Counted from the first letter of the stretch, positions 1-6,429 are shown. The stretch: 6,550 nucleotides of DNA from CAMYLR01 sp039590215 (GCA_039590215.1 JBDHFX010000091.1:1-6550), one strand, 5' to 3'. The notes: a model not told the origin generated them from the sequence alone. Program-made: numbers and translations.

Positions 1-406
1 CATCGGAATGGTGATCGTCGACTACCTCCAGCTCATGGAGAGCGGGACACGCGCCGAGAGTCGCCAGCAGGAGATCACCGAGATCAGCCGATCCCTCAAG
101 GCGCTGTCCAAGGAACTCAACATCCCGGTGGTTGCGCTGTCGCAGCTTTCGCGTGGGCCCGAGCATCGTGCGGACCAGCGACCGCGATTGGCGGATCTTA
201 GGGAGAGCGGATCGCTGGAACAAGATGCCGACGTGGTGATCTTCCTCTACCGCGACGAGTACTACCATCCCGACACCGAGAAGCAGGGAATCGCGGAAGT
301 GATCGTGGGCAAAAACCGCAACGGGCCCACAGGGTCGGTTGAGCTCGTGTTCTTGAGCGAGTACATGCGGTTCGAGACTCTCGACCCCTTCCACTCCACC
401 CCTTGA
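1..406 (+). CDS. dnaB: Replicative DNA helicase DnaB, C-terminal fragment
   Basis: This is the 3' end of the ring-shaped helicase that unwinds DNA at the replication fork; the 5' part lies outside the window. The reading frame is open from position 2 (Ile-Gly-Met...), so the ATG at 8 is internal and not a start. The visible part is the end of the RecA-like ATPase domain. It contains the Walker B strand VIVDYLQLM, the SQLSR segment of the following conserved strand, the very characteristic DLRESGSLEQDADVV motif, and the KNRNGPTG segment that carries the basic residues facing the neighbouring subunit's ATP site. The protein ends a short distance after ...MRFETLDP, as is usual for DnaB, so the C-terminus looks intact. 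No intein is visible in this part. The stop TGA (404-406) overlaps the TTG start of radA, which suggests translational coupling. Identification is by family motifs and is secure. Confidence 0.96.
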   Translation, partial: IGMVIVDYLQLMESGTRAESRQQEITEISRSLKALSKELNIPVVALSQLSRGPEHRADQRPRLADLRESGSLEQDADVVIFLYRDEYYHPDTEKQGIAEVIVGKNRNGPTGSVELVFLSEYMRFETLDPFHSTP

Positions 407-1779
407 CGGCGGCGCGCACCCGGACACGGTTCACCTGTACAGCTTGTGGCGCGACCGCTCCTCGATGGGGTGGGCGTTGCACGGCGTGCGAGGCATGGAA
501 TACGCTCGTCGAAGAGGTCGTCGAGCGCGGCGAAGCCACCGTTAGCGCTGTGCCCGACGTGCAGTCTTTGGCTGACGTTGCAGCGACCGACTTGGCGCGT
601 CGATCCAGCGGGCTTGGCGAGCTCGACCGGTTGTTGGGTGGCGGCGTCGTTCCCGGGTCGATCGCGCTCGTGGCGGGCGAGCCAGGCGTCGGGAAATCGA
701 CACTGCTCCTACAGGTGGCCGGCCAGATGGCCGCCGACGGTCAGCGGGTGCTCTACCTCGCAGGGGAGGAGTCGCCCGCTCAGATCCGGCTCCGCGCGGA
801 GCGACTGGGTGTACCCACATCGGATGTCTTGATCGCTGCGGGGACCGCGGTCGATGGGCTGCTCGCCGCATGTCGGCAGGCGTCGCCCGAGATCATCGTG
901 TGTGACTCGATCCAAACGGTTTACGATCCGGCGTTGTCGAGTGCGCCCGGGTCGGTGTCTCAGGTGCGCGCCGCCGCCGACGCTTTCCAGCGTTACTGCA
1001 AGACCACCGGTACCAGCGCCTTTCTTGTCGGACACGTCACCAAGGAAGGCGGAATCGCGGGTCCCAAGACGCTCGAGCACGTCGTCGACGTAGTGCTTCA
1101 GTTCGAGGGCGATCACCACCACGAACTGCGGGTCTTGAGAGCGCTCAAGAACCGCTACGGATCGACCCACGAGATTGCGGTCTTCACGATGCACGACGGT
1201 GGTCTCGAGGTGGTCGACAACCCATCGGCGATGTTCCTCGGCGCCGGACGCGACGCGGAGCCGGTGCCCGGTTCGGCACACGTGGCCAGCGTGCAGGGGA
1301 CACGGCCGCTGGTCATCGAGGTGCAAGCGTTGGTCGCATCGAGCCCATACTCGACGCCGCAGCGCGTGGCCGGCGGGTTCGACGCGCGTCGGTTGTCGCT
1401 GTTGCTCGCGGTCCTAGAACGGAAAGCCGAGTTCACGCTTGGCGCGAGCGATGTGTTTCTGAACGTGGTCGGCGGGCTTACGCTCGACGAGCCGGCGGTC
1501 GACCTGGGTGTGGTTATAGCGTTGGCATCCAGCCGAGCGGATCGGCCGGTGCGCCAGGGAACGGTCGTCTTTGGAGAAGTTGGTCTGACCGGCGAGGTTC
1601 GGCCCGTGCGATGGTCCGCAGCCCGTCTCAAGGAGGCGGCGCGGCTGGGCTTCGAGCGCGCCGTTCTGGCAGCCCCCGATCGCGATCGAGCCGGAGCCCC
1701 CGCCGAGCGTGACGTGGGGATAGCCCTGGAAACCGCTGCCACAGTGCGCGAGGCGGTTGCGCTCGCGCTGTCGAAATGA
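403..1779 (+). CDS. radA: DNA repair protein RadA (Sms), complete
   Basis: RadA is a RecA-related hexameric ATPase that promotes branch migration and processing of recombination intermediates. At 458 residues it has the usual family length and domain order. The N-terminal zinc finger has C12, C15, C26 and C29. The ATPase core has Walker A GEPGVGKST (92-100) and Walker B IIVCDSIQ (164-171). The RadA-specific KNRYG motif (249-253) follows; the family norm is KNRFG. A Lon-protease-like domain fills about 300-458 (GGFDARRLSLLLAVLE, VGGLTLDEPAVDLGV, GEVGLTGEVRPV) and in this family serves as a DNA-binding scaffold rather than a protease. The start is TTG. No other start codon lies between it and the first zinc-finger cysteine, and its TTGA overlap with the dnaB stop supports it. 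No Shine-Dalgarno is seen upstream, so translation probably depends on ribosomes finishing dnaB. No disA follows, unlike in many Firmicutes and Actinobacteria. Confidence 0.96.
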   Translation: MTAARTRTRFTCTACGATAPRWGGRCTACEAWNTLVEEVVERGEATVSAVPDVQSLADVAATDLARRSSGLGELDRLLGGGVVPGSIALVAGEPGVGKSTLLLQVAGQMAADGQRVLYLAGEESPAQIRLRAERLGVPTSDVLIAAGTAVDGLLAACRQASPEIIVCDSIQTVYDPALSSAPGSVSQVRAAADAFQRYCKTTGTSAFLVGHVTKEGGIAGPKTLEHVVDVVLQFEGDHHHELRVLRALKNRYGSTHEIAVFTMHDGGLEVVDNPSAMFLGAGRDAEPVPGSAHVASVQGTRPLVIEVQALVASSPYSTPQRVAGGFDARRLSLLLAVLERKAEFTLGASDVFLNVVGGLTLDEPAVDLGVVIALASSRADRPVRQGTVVFGEVGLTGEVRPVRWSAARLKEAARLGFERAVLAAPDRDRAGAPAERDVGIALETAATVREAVALALSK

Positions 1780-1798
1780 CGATGATTGTCCGCTGGAT

Positions 1799-1833
1799 CG
1801 CATCGCCCATCATTCCATACATATGGCGATGCG
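1799..1833. repeat. Inverted repeat (9-bp perfect stem) between radA and the PIN/TRAM gene
   Basis: CGCATCGCC (1799-1807) is perfectly inverted at GGCGATGCG (1825-1833). With C1808 bulged, two more pairs (AT 1809-1810 with AT 1823-1824) extend the stem around a 12-nt loop. A smaller inverted repeat, CCATA-CA-TATGG (1815-1826), overlaps the right arm, so the two folds exclude each other. No T-run follows on either strand, so this is not a standard intrinsic terminator. It ends 10 nt before the Shine-Dalgarno at 1844 and does not cover it. It could be an RNA structure in the leader, an operator or a processing site; the sequence does not say which. The rest of the 75-nt gap holds no convincing promoter; a poor TTGCGC-18-GATGAT pair (1757-1762, 1781-1786) is the best candidate. 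Confidence 0.6.
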
Positions 1834-1843
1834 GAATAAAACC

Positions 1844-1848
1844 GGAGG
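1844..1848 (+). promoter_or_regulatory. Strong Shine-Dalgarno site of the PIN/TRAM gene
   Basis: GGAGG lies 6 nt before the ATG at 1855, an ideal spacing. It fixes the start of the gene and shows that it is translated independently of radA. It is one of only two full GGAGG ribosome binding sites in the window; most of the other genes rely on overlap or very close spacing. Confidence 0.85.
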
Positions 1849-1854
1849 TATACC

Positions 1855-2892
1855 ATGACCTACTTGCGACTCGTATTCGTCGCGCTGGTCCTGTTGACCG
1901 GTGCGGCAGCCCTCCTGGAGCAGCCTAACGTCACGACGTACCTGGTGATCGCAAGCGGCGCGCTGATCTTGCTGATCACCGTTCTCCTGGAAGCCAGAAT
2001 CCGACAAGGCGATCCGCGGCAAGTATTGGCGGCTGGCATCGGACTTATTCTCGGAATCCTGCTCGCGTCGTCGATCTTGGCGATCATTGGGCGATTGCCG
2101 ATACCGGTTATCGCCGAGGTCCGGGGAACACAGGTGGCGATGTTTGGCATACTGCTGTTGGTGTTGGTGTGCGCCTATCTCGGAGCGGTCACCGGGCGCG
2201 CGGTGGCGCTCGACCTGACGCTCTTTCGCCAGGCGGATCTCGAAGCCGGCAAACGGGCGCGGTATTTGGTCGGCGAAAAGTCGCTTATCGATGGGCGGAT
2301 CGTGAAGCTGGCCGAGAGCCCTCTGTTGGCGGGCGAGATCGTGATCCCTCGGTTCGTCGTCGATCAACTGAACGAGATGGCTGCCAGCCACATCCCGATC
2401 GAGCGGTTCCGCGGTGAGCGAGGGCTGGAGGGCTTGAAACGTCTCCAGCAGAACCGCACGCGATCGGTTTTCATTCGCGAGCTCGATTTGTTGCATGGCG
2501 AGATCGAGGGCGTGCTCGACTACGCGGTCGAACATGATGCCCGAGTGGTGACCCACAACGACGCGATGATCGAAGAGGCCAAGCGCCGGGGTATCCCGAT
2601 CGTCAACCTGAACGACGTAGCGATGATGCTAGAGCCCGAGATCCTATCGGGTGACGAGATCGTCATTCGACTCGTCAAGCAAGGCAAGGAGAAGGAGCAG
2701 GCGGTGGGCTACCTTGACAACGGCAACATGGTGGTGGTCGAAGACTCGCGCGACGATATCGGTAAGACGCTGCGGGTCGCGGTGACAGGTATACATCAGA
2801 CTCGGGCTGGCACGTTGATCTTCGCCAAGAAGCGCGGCGAGGGGGCTGACGTCGGACGTGGCACGGCGATAAGCGGGGCGAACATCCCCTGA
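1855..2892 (+). CDS. yacL: YacL-type membrane protein with PIN and TRAM domains
   Basis: This 345-residue protein has the YacL architecture. Four hydrophobic segments come first (about 5-21, 28-46, 58-78 and 95-115), then a cytoplasmic PIN nuclease-like domain (about 136-260), then a TRAM RNA-binding domain (about 264-326, including GDEIVIRLVKQGKEKEQAVGYL and ending GTLIFAKK). PIN landmarks are SLIDGRI (143-149), VIPRFVVDQL (163-172), RFRGERGLEGL (184-194), VVTHND (231-236) and VNLNDV (250-255). Compared with the B. subtilis YacL pattern from memory (LDTSVIIDGRI, FVLEEL), the first catalytic Asp is replaced: Gly140 sits where it is expected, next to Glu141, and the Glu of FVLEEL is Gln171. 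The domain may therefore be a weak or inactive nuclease, or may bind RNA only. Position between radA and ispD/ispF is the conserved one for the family. The cellular role of the family is poorly known. The last 18 residues are a low-complexity polar tail. Confidence 0.9.
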   Translation: MTYLRLVFVALVLLTGAAALLEQPNVTTYLVIASGALILLITVLLEARIRQGDPRQVLAAGIGLILGILLASSILAIIGRLPIPVIAEVRGTQVAMFGILLLVLVCAYLGAVTGRAVALDLTLFRQADLEAGKRARYLVGEKSLIDGRIVKLAESPLLAGEIVIPRFVVDQLNEMAASHIPIERFRGERGLEGLKRLQQNRTRSVFIRELDLLHGEIEGVLDYAVEHDARVVTHNDAMIEEAKRRGIPIVNLNDVAMMLEPEILSGDEIVIRLVKQGKEKEQAVGYLDNGNMVVVEDSRDDIGKTLRVAVTGIHQTRAGTLIFAKKRGEGADVGRGTAISGANIP

Positions 2893-2906
2893 TCCGTGCC
2901 GCCGGC

Positions 2907-3578
2907 GTGATCGTAGCCGCCGGCAGCAGCCGGCGGATGGATGGTGAGGCCAAGCAGTTCCGGCTGCTGGACGGTCGGCCGACTGTTTGTTGGGCCGCGC
3001 GTGCGTTGCTCGGCGCGTTGGCCGGCCCGGTGGTGGTCGTTTTGCCCGCCGATCGGCTCGATCTAGGTGAGGCGCTGCTCCGTGGGCACCTGGGGGATGA
3101 TGCGAGTCGGGTCCGGGTAGCAGCCGGTGGCGTGCGGCGTCAGGATTCGGTAGCTGCCGGACTGACGCTGATAGAGGGGGCTCGGACCGTGCTGGTCCAC
3201 GACGCGGCTCGTCCATTCGCCAGCAGCGGGCTCGTCGAGCGCGTCGGTCGCCGCGCCACGCAGGGTCGCGCGGTCATTCCGGCACTTCCGATCCACGACA
3301 CGCTCAAGGAGATCGACGGCGACAGGATCACCGCCACACACGATCGGGAGCGGTTCGTGCTCGCCCAAACGCCACAGGGATTTCCAACCCAGGTCCTCGA
3401 GCAGGCGCATGCCAAATCGGATGGCGCCGAGGCGACCGACGACGCCCGGCTCTGCGAATCGCTTGGCGTGCCCGTCTTCTGGATCGAGGGCGAGCCACTC
3501 AACCGCAAGCTTACCGCCACCGCTGATTGGGAGTGGGCCGAAGAGATGATCGATCGGGGACACGTCCGTTGGCTCTAG
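2907..3578 (+). CDS. ispD: 2-C-methyl-D-erythritol 4-phosphate cytidylyltransferase (IspD)
   Basis: IspD is the third enzyme of the MEP isoprenoid pathway. It transfers CMP from CTP to methylerythritol 4-phosphate in the cytoplasm. Numbered from the GTG at 2907, the nucleotide-binding loop AAGSSRRM is at 4-11 with the conserved Lys16, GGVRRQDSV at 74-82, VHDAARPF at 97-104, QTPQGF at 154-159, TDDA at 177-180 and the C-terminal GEPLNRKLTATADWEWAE at about 195-212. All family signatures are present. The start is uncertain. GTG 2907 has no Shine-Dalgarno and would cut the first beta strand short, leaving only MIVAAG. The frame is open upstream, and a CTG at 2889 overlapping the previous stop (CTGA) would give MIRAAGVIVAAG, a more typical N-terminus. 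It runs directly into ispF with a 10-nt overlap. Confidence 0.95.
   Translation: MIVAAGSSRRMDGEAKQFRLLDGRPTVCWAARALLGALAGPVVVVLPADRLDLGEALLRGHLGDDASRVRVAAGGVRRQDSVAAGLTLIEGARTVLVHDAARPFASSGLVERVGRRATQGRAVIPALPIHDTLKEIDGDRITATHDRERFVLAQTPQGFPTQVLEQAHAKSDGAEATDDARLCESLGVPVFWIEGEPLNRKLTATADWEWAEEMIDRGHVRWL
3556..3560 (+). promoter_or_regulatory. Shine-Dalgarno-like GGGGA deciding the ispF start
   Basis: GGGGA lies inside the end of ispD, 8 nt before the TTG at 3569. It favours that TTG over the in-frame TTG at 3527, which would add 14 residues unlike any usual IspF N-terminus. Confidence 0.55.
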
Positions 3579-4051
3579 TCCGCACCGGGATCGGGTTCGA
3601 CGTCCACCGCTTGGTCGAGGGCCGGCGGTTGGTGTTGGGTGGCGTCACGATCGAACATCCGCGCGGGCTGGCCGGTCACTCTGACGCCGACGCGTTGCTC
3701 CACGCCATCGCCGATGGCCTACTCGGCGCAGCCGCGCTGGGTGACATCGGCCAACTCTTTCCGCCCGACGATCCGCGGTACAAAGATGCCGACAGCATCG
3801 AGCTCTTGGGAGTGGTCAGGGAACGGGTCGGTGCAGCCGGATACCGGATCTCCAACATCGATGCGACAGTGATCGCCGAGACGCCGCGCATGCAACCCCA
3901 CATCGCGGCGATGCGGGACAAGATCGCCGCGACGCTCGAGATCGATCGCGATCGGGTGAGCGTAAAAGCGACGACCTTCGAAGGGCTGGGCGTGCTGGGT
4001 CGCGAGGAGGGCATCGCCGCCTTGGCGGTGGCCACCCTCGAGTCGGGCTGA
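3569..4051 (+). CDS. ispF: 2-C-methyl-D-erythritol 2,4-cyclodiphosphate synthase (IspF)
   Basis: IspF is the MEP-pathway enzyme that cyclises CDP-methylerythritol 2-phosphate to the 2,4-cyclodiphosphate with release of CMP. It works as a trimer with a metal ion at each subunit interface. From the TTG at 3569 it is 160 residues long, the normal family size. Metal ligands are visible as Asp11 and His13 in GIGFDVHRL and His45 in HSDADALLH; these match E. coli D8, H10 and H42 with a constant offset of three. GLLGAAALGDIGQLFPPDD and the C-terminal KATTFEGLGVLGREEGIAA are also diagnostic. The frame is open farther upstream to a TTG at 3527, but those residues are just ispD read in another frame. 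The gene is separate from ispD, not an ispDF fusion, and overlaps it by 10 nt. The next gene begins on the base after its stop codon. Confidence 0.95.
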   Translation: MALVRTGIGFDVHRLVEGRRLVLGGVTIEHPRGLAGHSDADALLHAIADGLLGAAALGDIGQLFPPDDPRYKDADSIELLGVVRERVGAAGYRISNIDATVIAETPRMQPHIAAMRDKIAATLEIDRDRVSVKATTFEGLGVLGREEGIAALAVATLESG

Positions 4052-5215
4052 GTGGTCGACCATCTCGCGTGCACGCGCTGCGACCAAACGGTCTCGGCCG
4101 ATGAGCTGAGAAACACGTGCGATTGCGGCGGTCCGCTGATGGCGCGGTACGACCTGGCTGCGGTCGCCGCGCGGACGACGCATGCCGGCGCTGGTCTCGA
4201 GCGCAGCGATGTTTGGCGTTACCGTGAACTCATGCCGATCGAAGCGGACGAAGCGCCACTCACGCTGGGTGAGGGGTGGACGCCGCTCGTTCGCTCGCAA
4301 CGGATCGGGCCTGCGCTCGGCCTAGAACGGCTCTACTTCAAAGACGAAGGGCTGAACCCCACCGGCACGTTCAAGGCCCGTGGGATGGCGGTGGCGGTGC
4401 ATCGCGCGCGAGCGCTGGGCGCACGTGGCGTGATTCTCCCGAGCGCCGGCAACGCTGGCAGCGCCGCGGCGGCCTACTGCGCCGCCGCTGGTCTCACCTG
4501 CACGGTGGCGATGCCCGAGTCGACACCGCCGCCGATCATCGACGAGTGTCGCGCGTTCGGTGCGGATCTCCAGCTCGTCGCCGGGTCGATCGCCGACGCA
4601 GGTCGATGGGTTCGCGAGAGGGTCGCTCAAGACAGATTGTTCGACCTCTCGACGTTGCGCGAGCCCTACCGAATCGAGGGCAAGAAGACGATGGGGTACG
4701 AGTTGGCCGAAGCGTTCGGCTGGCGGCTGCCCGACGCGATCGTCTACCCGACCGGCGGCGGTACGGGTTTGATCGCCATGTGGAAGGCGTTCGACGAGCT
4801 CGAGACGCTGGGTTGGATCGGTCCCGAGCGGCCGCGAATGATCGCCGTCCAGGCGACCGGGTGCGCGCCGATCGTGACCGCGTTTCGGGCCGGTGCGGAT
4901 ACCGCTGCGCCGGCAACCGACCCCGAGACGGTGGCCAGCGGCCTCCGAGTTCCGTCCGCGTTGGGCGACTTCTTGATCCTGGCTGCGCTCCGATCGTCGG
5001 GTGGGACGGCGGCCGCCGTCTCGGATCCCGAGCTGCTCGAAGGCGCCCACCGACTGGCGAGCCAGGAGGGGATTTCGGCCGGGCCGGAAGCCGGCGCCAC
5101 GGTCGCCGCACTGTCGGAGCTTCTCGAGATCGGTGCCATCGAGTGTCACGAACGCGTGGTGTGTTTTGTCACCGGACACGGCCTCAAGTACCCCGCCGTC
5201 ATGAGTGCGGCGTGA
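4052..5215 (+). CDS. thrC: Threonine synthase, PLP-dependent
   Basis: This 387-residue protein is a fold-type II PLP enzyme of the threonine synthase branch, which converts O-phosphohomoserine to threonine. An N-terminal zinc-ribbon-like part has C7, C10, C23 and C25, as in many bacterial and archaeal threonine synthases. The PLP lysine is Lys108 in LNPTGTFKARGM. SAGNAGSAAAAYCAAAGL (131-148) binds substrate, TGGGTG (234-239) holds the PLP phosphate, and TGHGLKYP (374-381) contacts the pyridine ring. The last motif is usually TGHGLKDP, so Tyr380 replaces Asp. The GTG start follows the ispF stop with no gap, which indicates coupling. No other threonine gene (hom, thrB) is nearby. Related enzymes such as cysteate synthase or threonine dehydratase are less likely because of the zinc ribbon and the TGHGLK ending. 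Confidence 0.88.
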   Translation: MVDHLACTRCDQTVSADELRNTCDCGGPLMARYDLAAVAARTTHAGAGLERSDVWRYRELMPIEADEAPLTLGEGWTPLVRSQRIGPALGLERLYFKDEGLNPTGTFKARGMAVAVHRARALGARGVILPSAGNAGSAAAAYCAAAGLTCTVAMPESTPPPIIDECRAFGADLQLVAGSIADAGRWVRERVAQDRLFDLSTLREPYRIEGKKTMGYELAEAFGWRLPDAIVYPTGGGTGLIAMWKAFDELETLGWIGPERPRMIAVQATGCAPIVTAFRAGADTAAPATDPETVASGLRVPSALGDFLILAALRSSGGTAAAVSDPELLEGAHRLASQEGISAGPEAGATVAALSELLEIGAIECHERVVCFVTGHGLKYPAVMSAA

Positions 5216-5231
5216 TGGCGATCGGCGGGGC

Positions 5232-5237
5232 TACACT
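5232..5237 (+). promoter_or_regulatory. -10 box for a probably leaderless larC transcript
   Basis: TACACT fits the TAnnnT consensus and stands exactly 7 nt before the ATG at 5245. Transcription would then start at or next to the A of the start codon. No good -35 box is seen at 16-18 nt upstream and there is no well-spaced Shine-Dalgarno, both of which are common for leaderless genes in high-GC bacteria. This is a sequence-based inference. Confidence 0.5.
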
Positions 5238-5244
5238 TGGTTCC

Positions 5245-6429
5245 ATGCGGGTTGGTTATCTCGACATGTTCTCGGGTGTCAGCGGCGACATGTTGCTCGG
5301 AGCGTGCCTCGACGCGGGCGTGGAGCTAGAGCAACTCGAGGCGGCGCTCGAACCACTGGCGCTCGACGGGGTCAAGCTCAGGACCGAAACCGTGTCACGC
5401 CATAGTATCAACGCCACCCTCTGCCACGTCGAGGTGCCGGACTCGGCGCCGCACCGCTCGTTGACCGAGATCATCGAGCGGATCGAAAACGCTGGTTTGG
5501 GTGCTACGGTGGCCGATGCGGCGCGGCAGGTCTTTGAGCGGCTCGGCCACGCCGAGGCCAAAGTCCATGGCACCACGATAGACGAGGTGCACTTCCACGA
5601 GGCCGGCGCACTGGACGCGATCGTCGACATCGTCGGCGCCGTGTGGTGTTTCGAGACTCTCGGCATCGGGGCGCTGCACGCCTCCCGGTTCACGTTGGGT
5701 TCGGGCTGGATCGAGACCAGTCACGGTCGGCTACCGGTTCCGCCACCCGCGGTCATGGAGCTGGTCCAGGGTTGGCAGATTCGAGACTCTGCGGTTCCGT
5801 TCGAGCTCACCACTCCGACTGGCGCGGCGTTGGTGACGACGCTGGCGCATGCGCAGGGGCTACCACTGGACTTCGTACCCGATCACGTGGGCTACGGCGC
5901 CGGGACTCGTGAGCTGGAGGAACAGCCAAACCTGTTACGACTGGTTGTCGGTGACTCCCGCGAGCCGGCTGAACAGCTAACCGTTGTCGAGTGCGACCTC
6001 GATGATCTCGAGCCGCGGCTGTTCGGTCCGCTGGCCGATCGATTGTACGCGGCCGGTGCGGTCGAGGTGCACTGGGTGCCGGTGCAGATGAAGAAGCAGC
6101 GACCGGGTGTCACGGTACGACTGCTGGCGCCGCATGAGGCGATCGACGCGACGACCGAGGTGCTGTTCAACGAGACCACGACGCTTGGCATTCGATACTG
6201 GAGCGTCACTCGCTACACGCTGGCCCGCGAATCGATCGAGGTCGACACGTCCTTTGGGCCGGTCGCGGTCAAGCGCGTGCGGCGGCGCGACGGTCGGGTC
6301 GAGCTGCGGCCCGAGTTCGATGCTTGCCGGGCGATCGCGGAAACCCACGGGGTAGCCGTCCGGGACGTGGTTGCGGCGCTGACGGCTGAATTGGCGCGGC
6401 TGGAACCCGATCCCGATCTGGAGGTATAA
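5245..6429 (+). CDS. larC: LarC, nickel insertase for the nickel-pincer cofactor
   Basis: LarC performs the last step of nickel-pincer nucleotide synthesis: CTP-dependent insertion of nickel into pyridinium-3,5-bisthiocarboxylic acid mononucleotide. The cofactor serves lactate racemase and related LarA-family epimerases and racemases. The 394 residues include YLDMFSGVSGDMLLGA (5-20), a His-rich probable metal-binding segment VHFHEAGALDAIVDIVG (115-131), LTTPTGAAL (188-196), CDLDDLEP (250-257), the QMKKQRPG segment (281-288) and NETTTLGIR (309-317). The two halves form one frame, unlike Lactobacillus plantarum where larC1 and larC2 are joined by a programmed frameshift. The ATG at 5245 gives the usual LarC N-terminus (MRVGYLDMFSG). 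An in-frame ATG at 5215, overlapping the thrC stop (TGATG), would add 10 residues. The same frame is open much farther upstream through thrC, but that is not coding. No larA, larB or larE is in the window. Confidence 0.93.
   Translation: MRVGYLDMFSGVSGDMLLGACLDAGVELEQLEAALEPLALDGVKLRTETVSRHSINATLCHVEVPDSAPHRSLTEIIERIENAGLGATVADAARQVFERLGHAEAKVHGTTIDEVHFHEAGALDAIVDIVGAVWCFETLGIGALHASRFTLGSGWIETSHGRLPVPPPAVMELVQGWQIRDSAVPFELTTPTGAALVTTLAHAQGLPLDFVPDHVGYGAGTRELEEQPNLLRLVVGDSREPAEQLTVVECDLDDLEPRLFGPLADRLYAAGAVEVHWVPVQMKKQRPGVTVRLLAPHEAIDATTEVLFNETTTLGIRYWSVTRYTLARESIEVDTSFGPVAVKRVRRRDGRVELRPEFDACRAIAETHGVAVRDVVAALTAELARLEPDPDLEV

Noticed and set aside
1675..1690. Frequent GATC/CGATCG words, for example near 1679, 3550 and 3941
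   Set aside because: They fall within Asp-Arg and Ile-Glu/Asp codon runs in a GC-rich genome, show no regular spacing, and I could not count them against a background model.
1799..1840. Intrinsic terminator after radA
   Set aside because: There is a stem but no T-run on either strand; the right side continues GAATAAAACC.
1844..1852. The same 9-mer GGAGGTATA at 1844-1852 and 6420-6428
   Set aside because: In one place it is a Shine-Dalgarno context, in the other the end of larC plus a -10 box. The flanks differ, so it is a chance match rather than a repeat.
1810..2556. A 248-residue minus-strand open frame opposite the PIN/TRAM gene
   Set aside because: It is rich in Gln, Asp and Arg with no recognisable domain and mirrors a well-supported membrane protein gene.
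3527..3568. An N-terminal extension of IspF starting at TTG 3527
   Set aside because: It overlaps conserved ispD codons, gives an atypical GVGRRDDRSG sequence, and the TTG at 3569 has a better-placed ribosome binding site and the normal family length.
4322..5179. A 285-residue open frame on the minus strand opposite thrC
   Set aside because: Its composition is Arg/Gly-rich without motifs, it has no start signals, and the opposite strand codes for a complete recognised enzyme.
4276..6429. A 717-residue open frame that would make LarC a fusion with a large N-terminal extension
   Set aside because: The part before 5215 lies wholly inside thrC in another frame, is extremely rich in Arg, and resembles no domain; thrC has all its motifs. 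The open frame is a result of high GC. LarC starts at 5245 or 5215.
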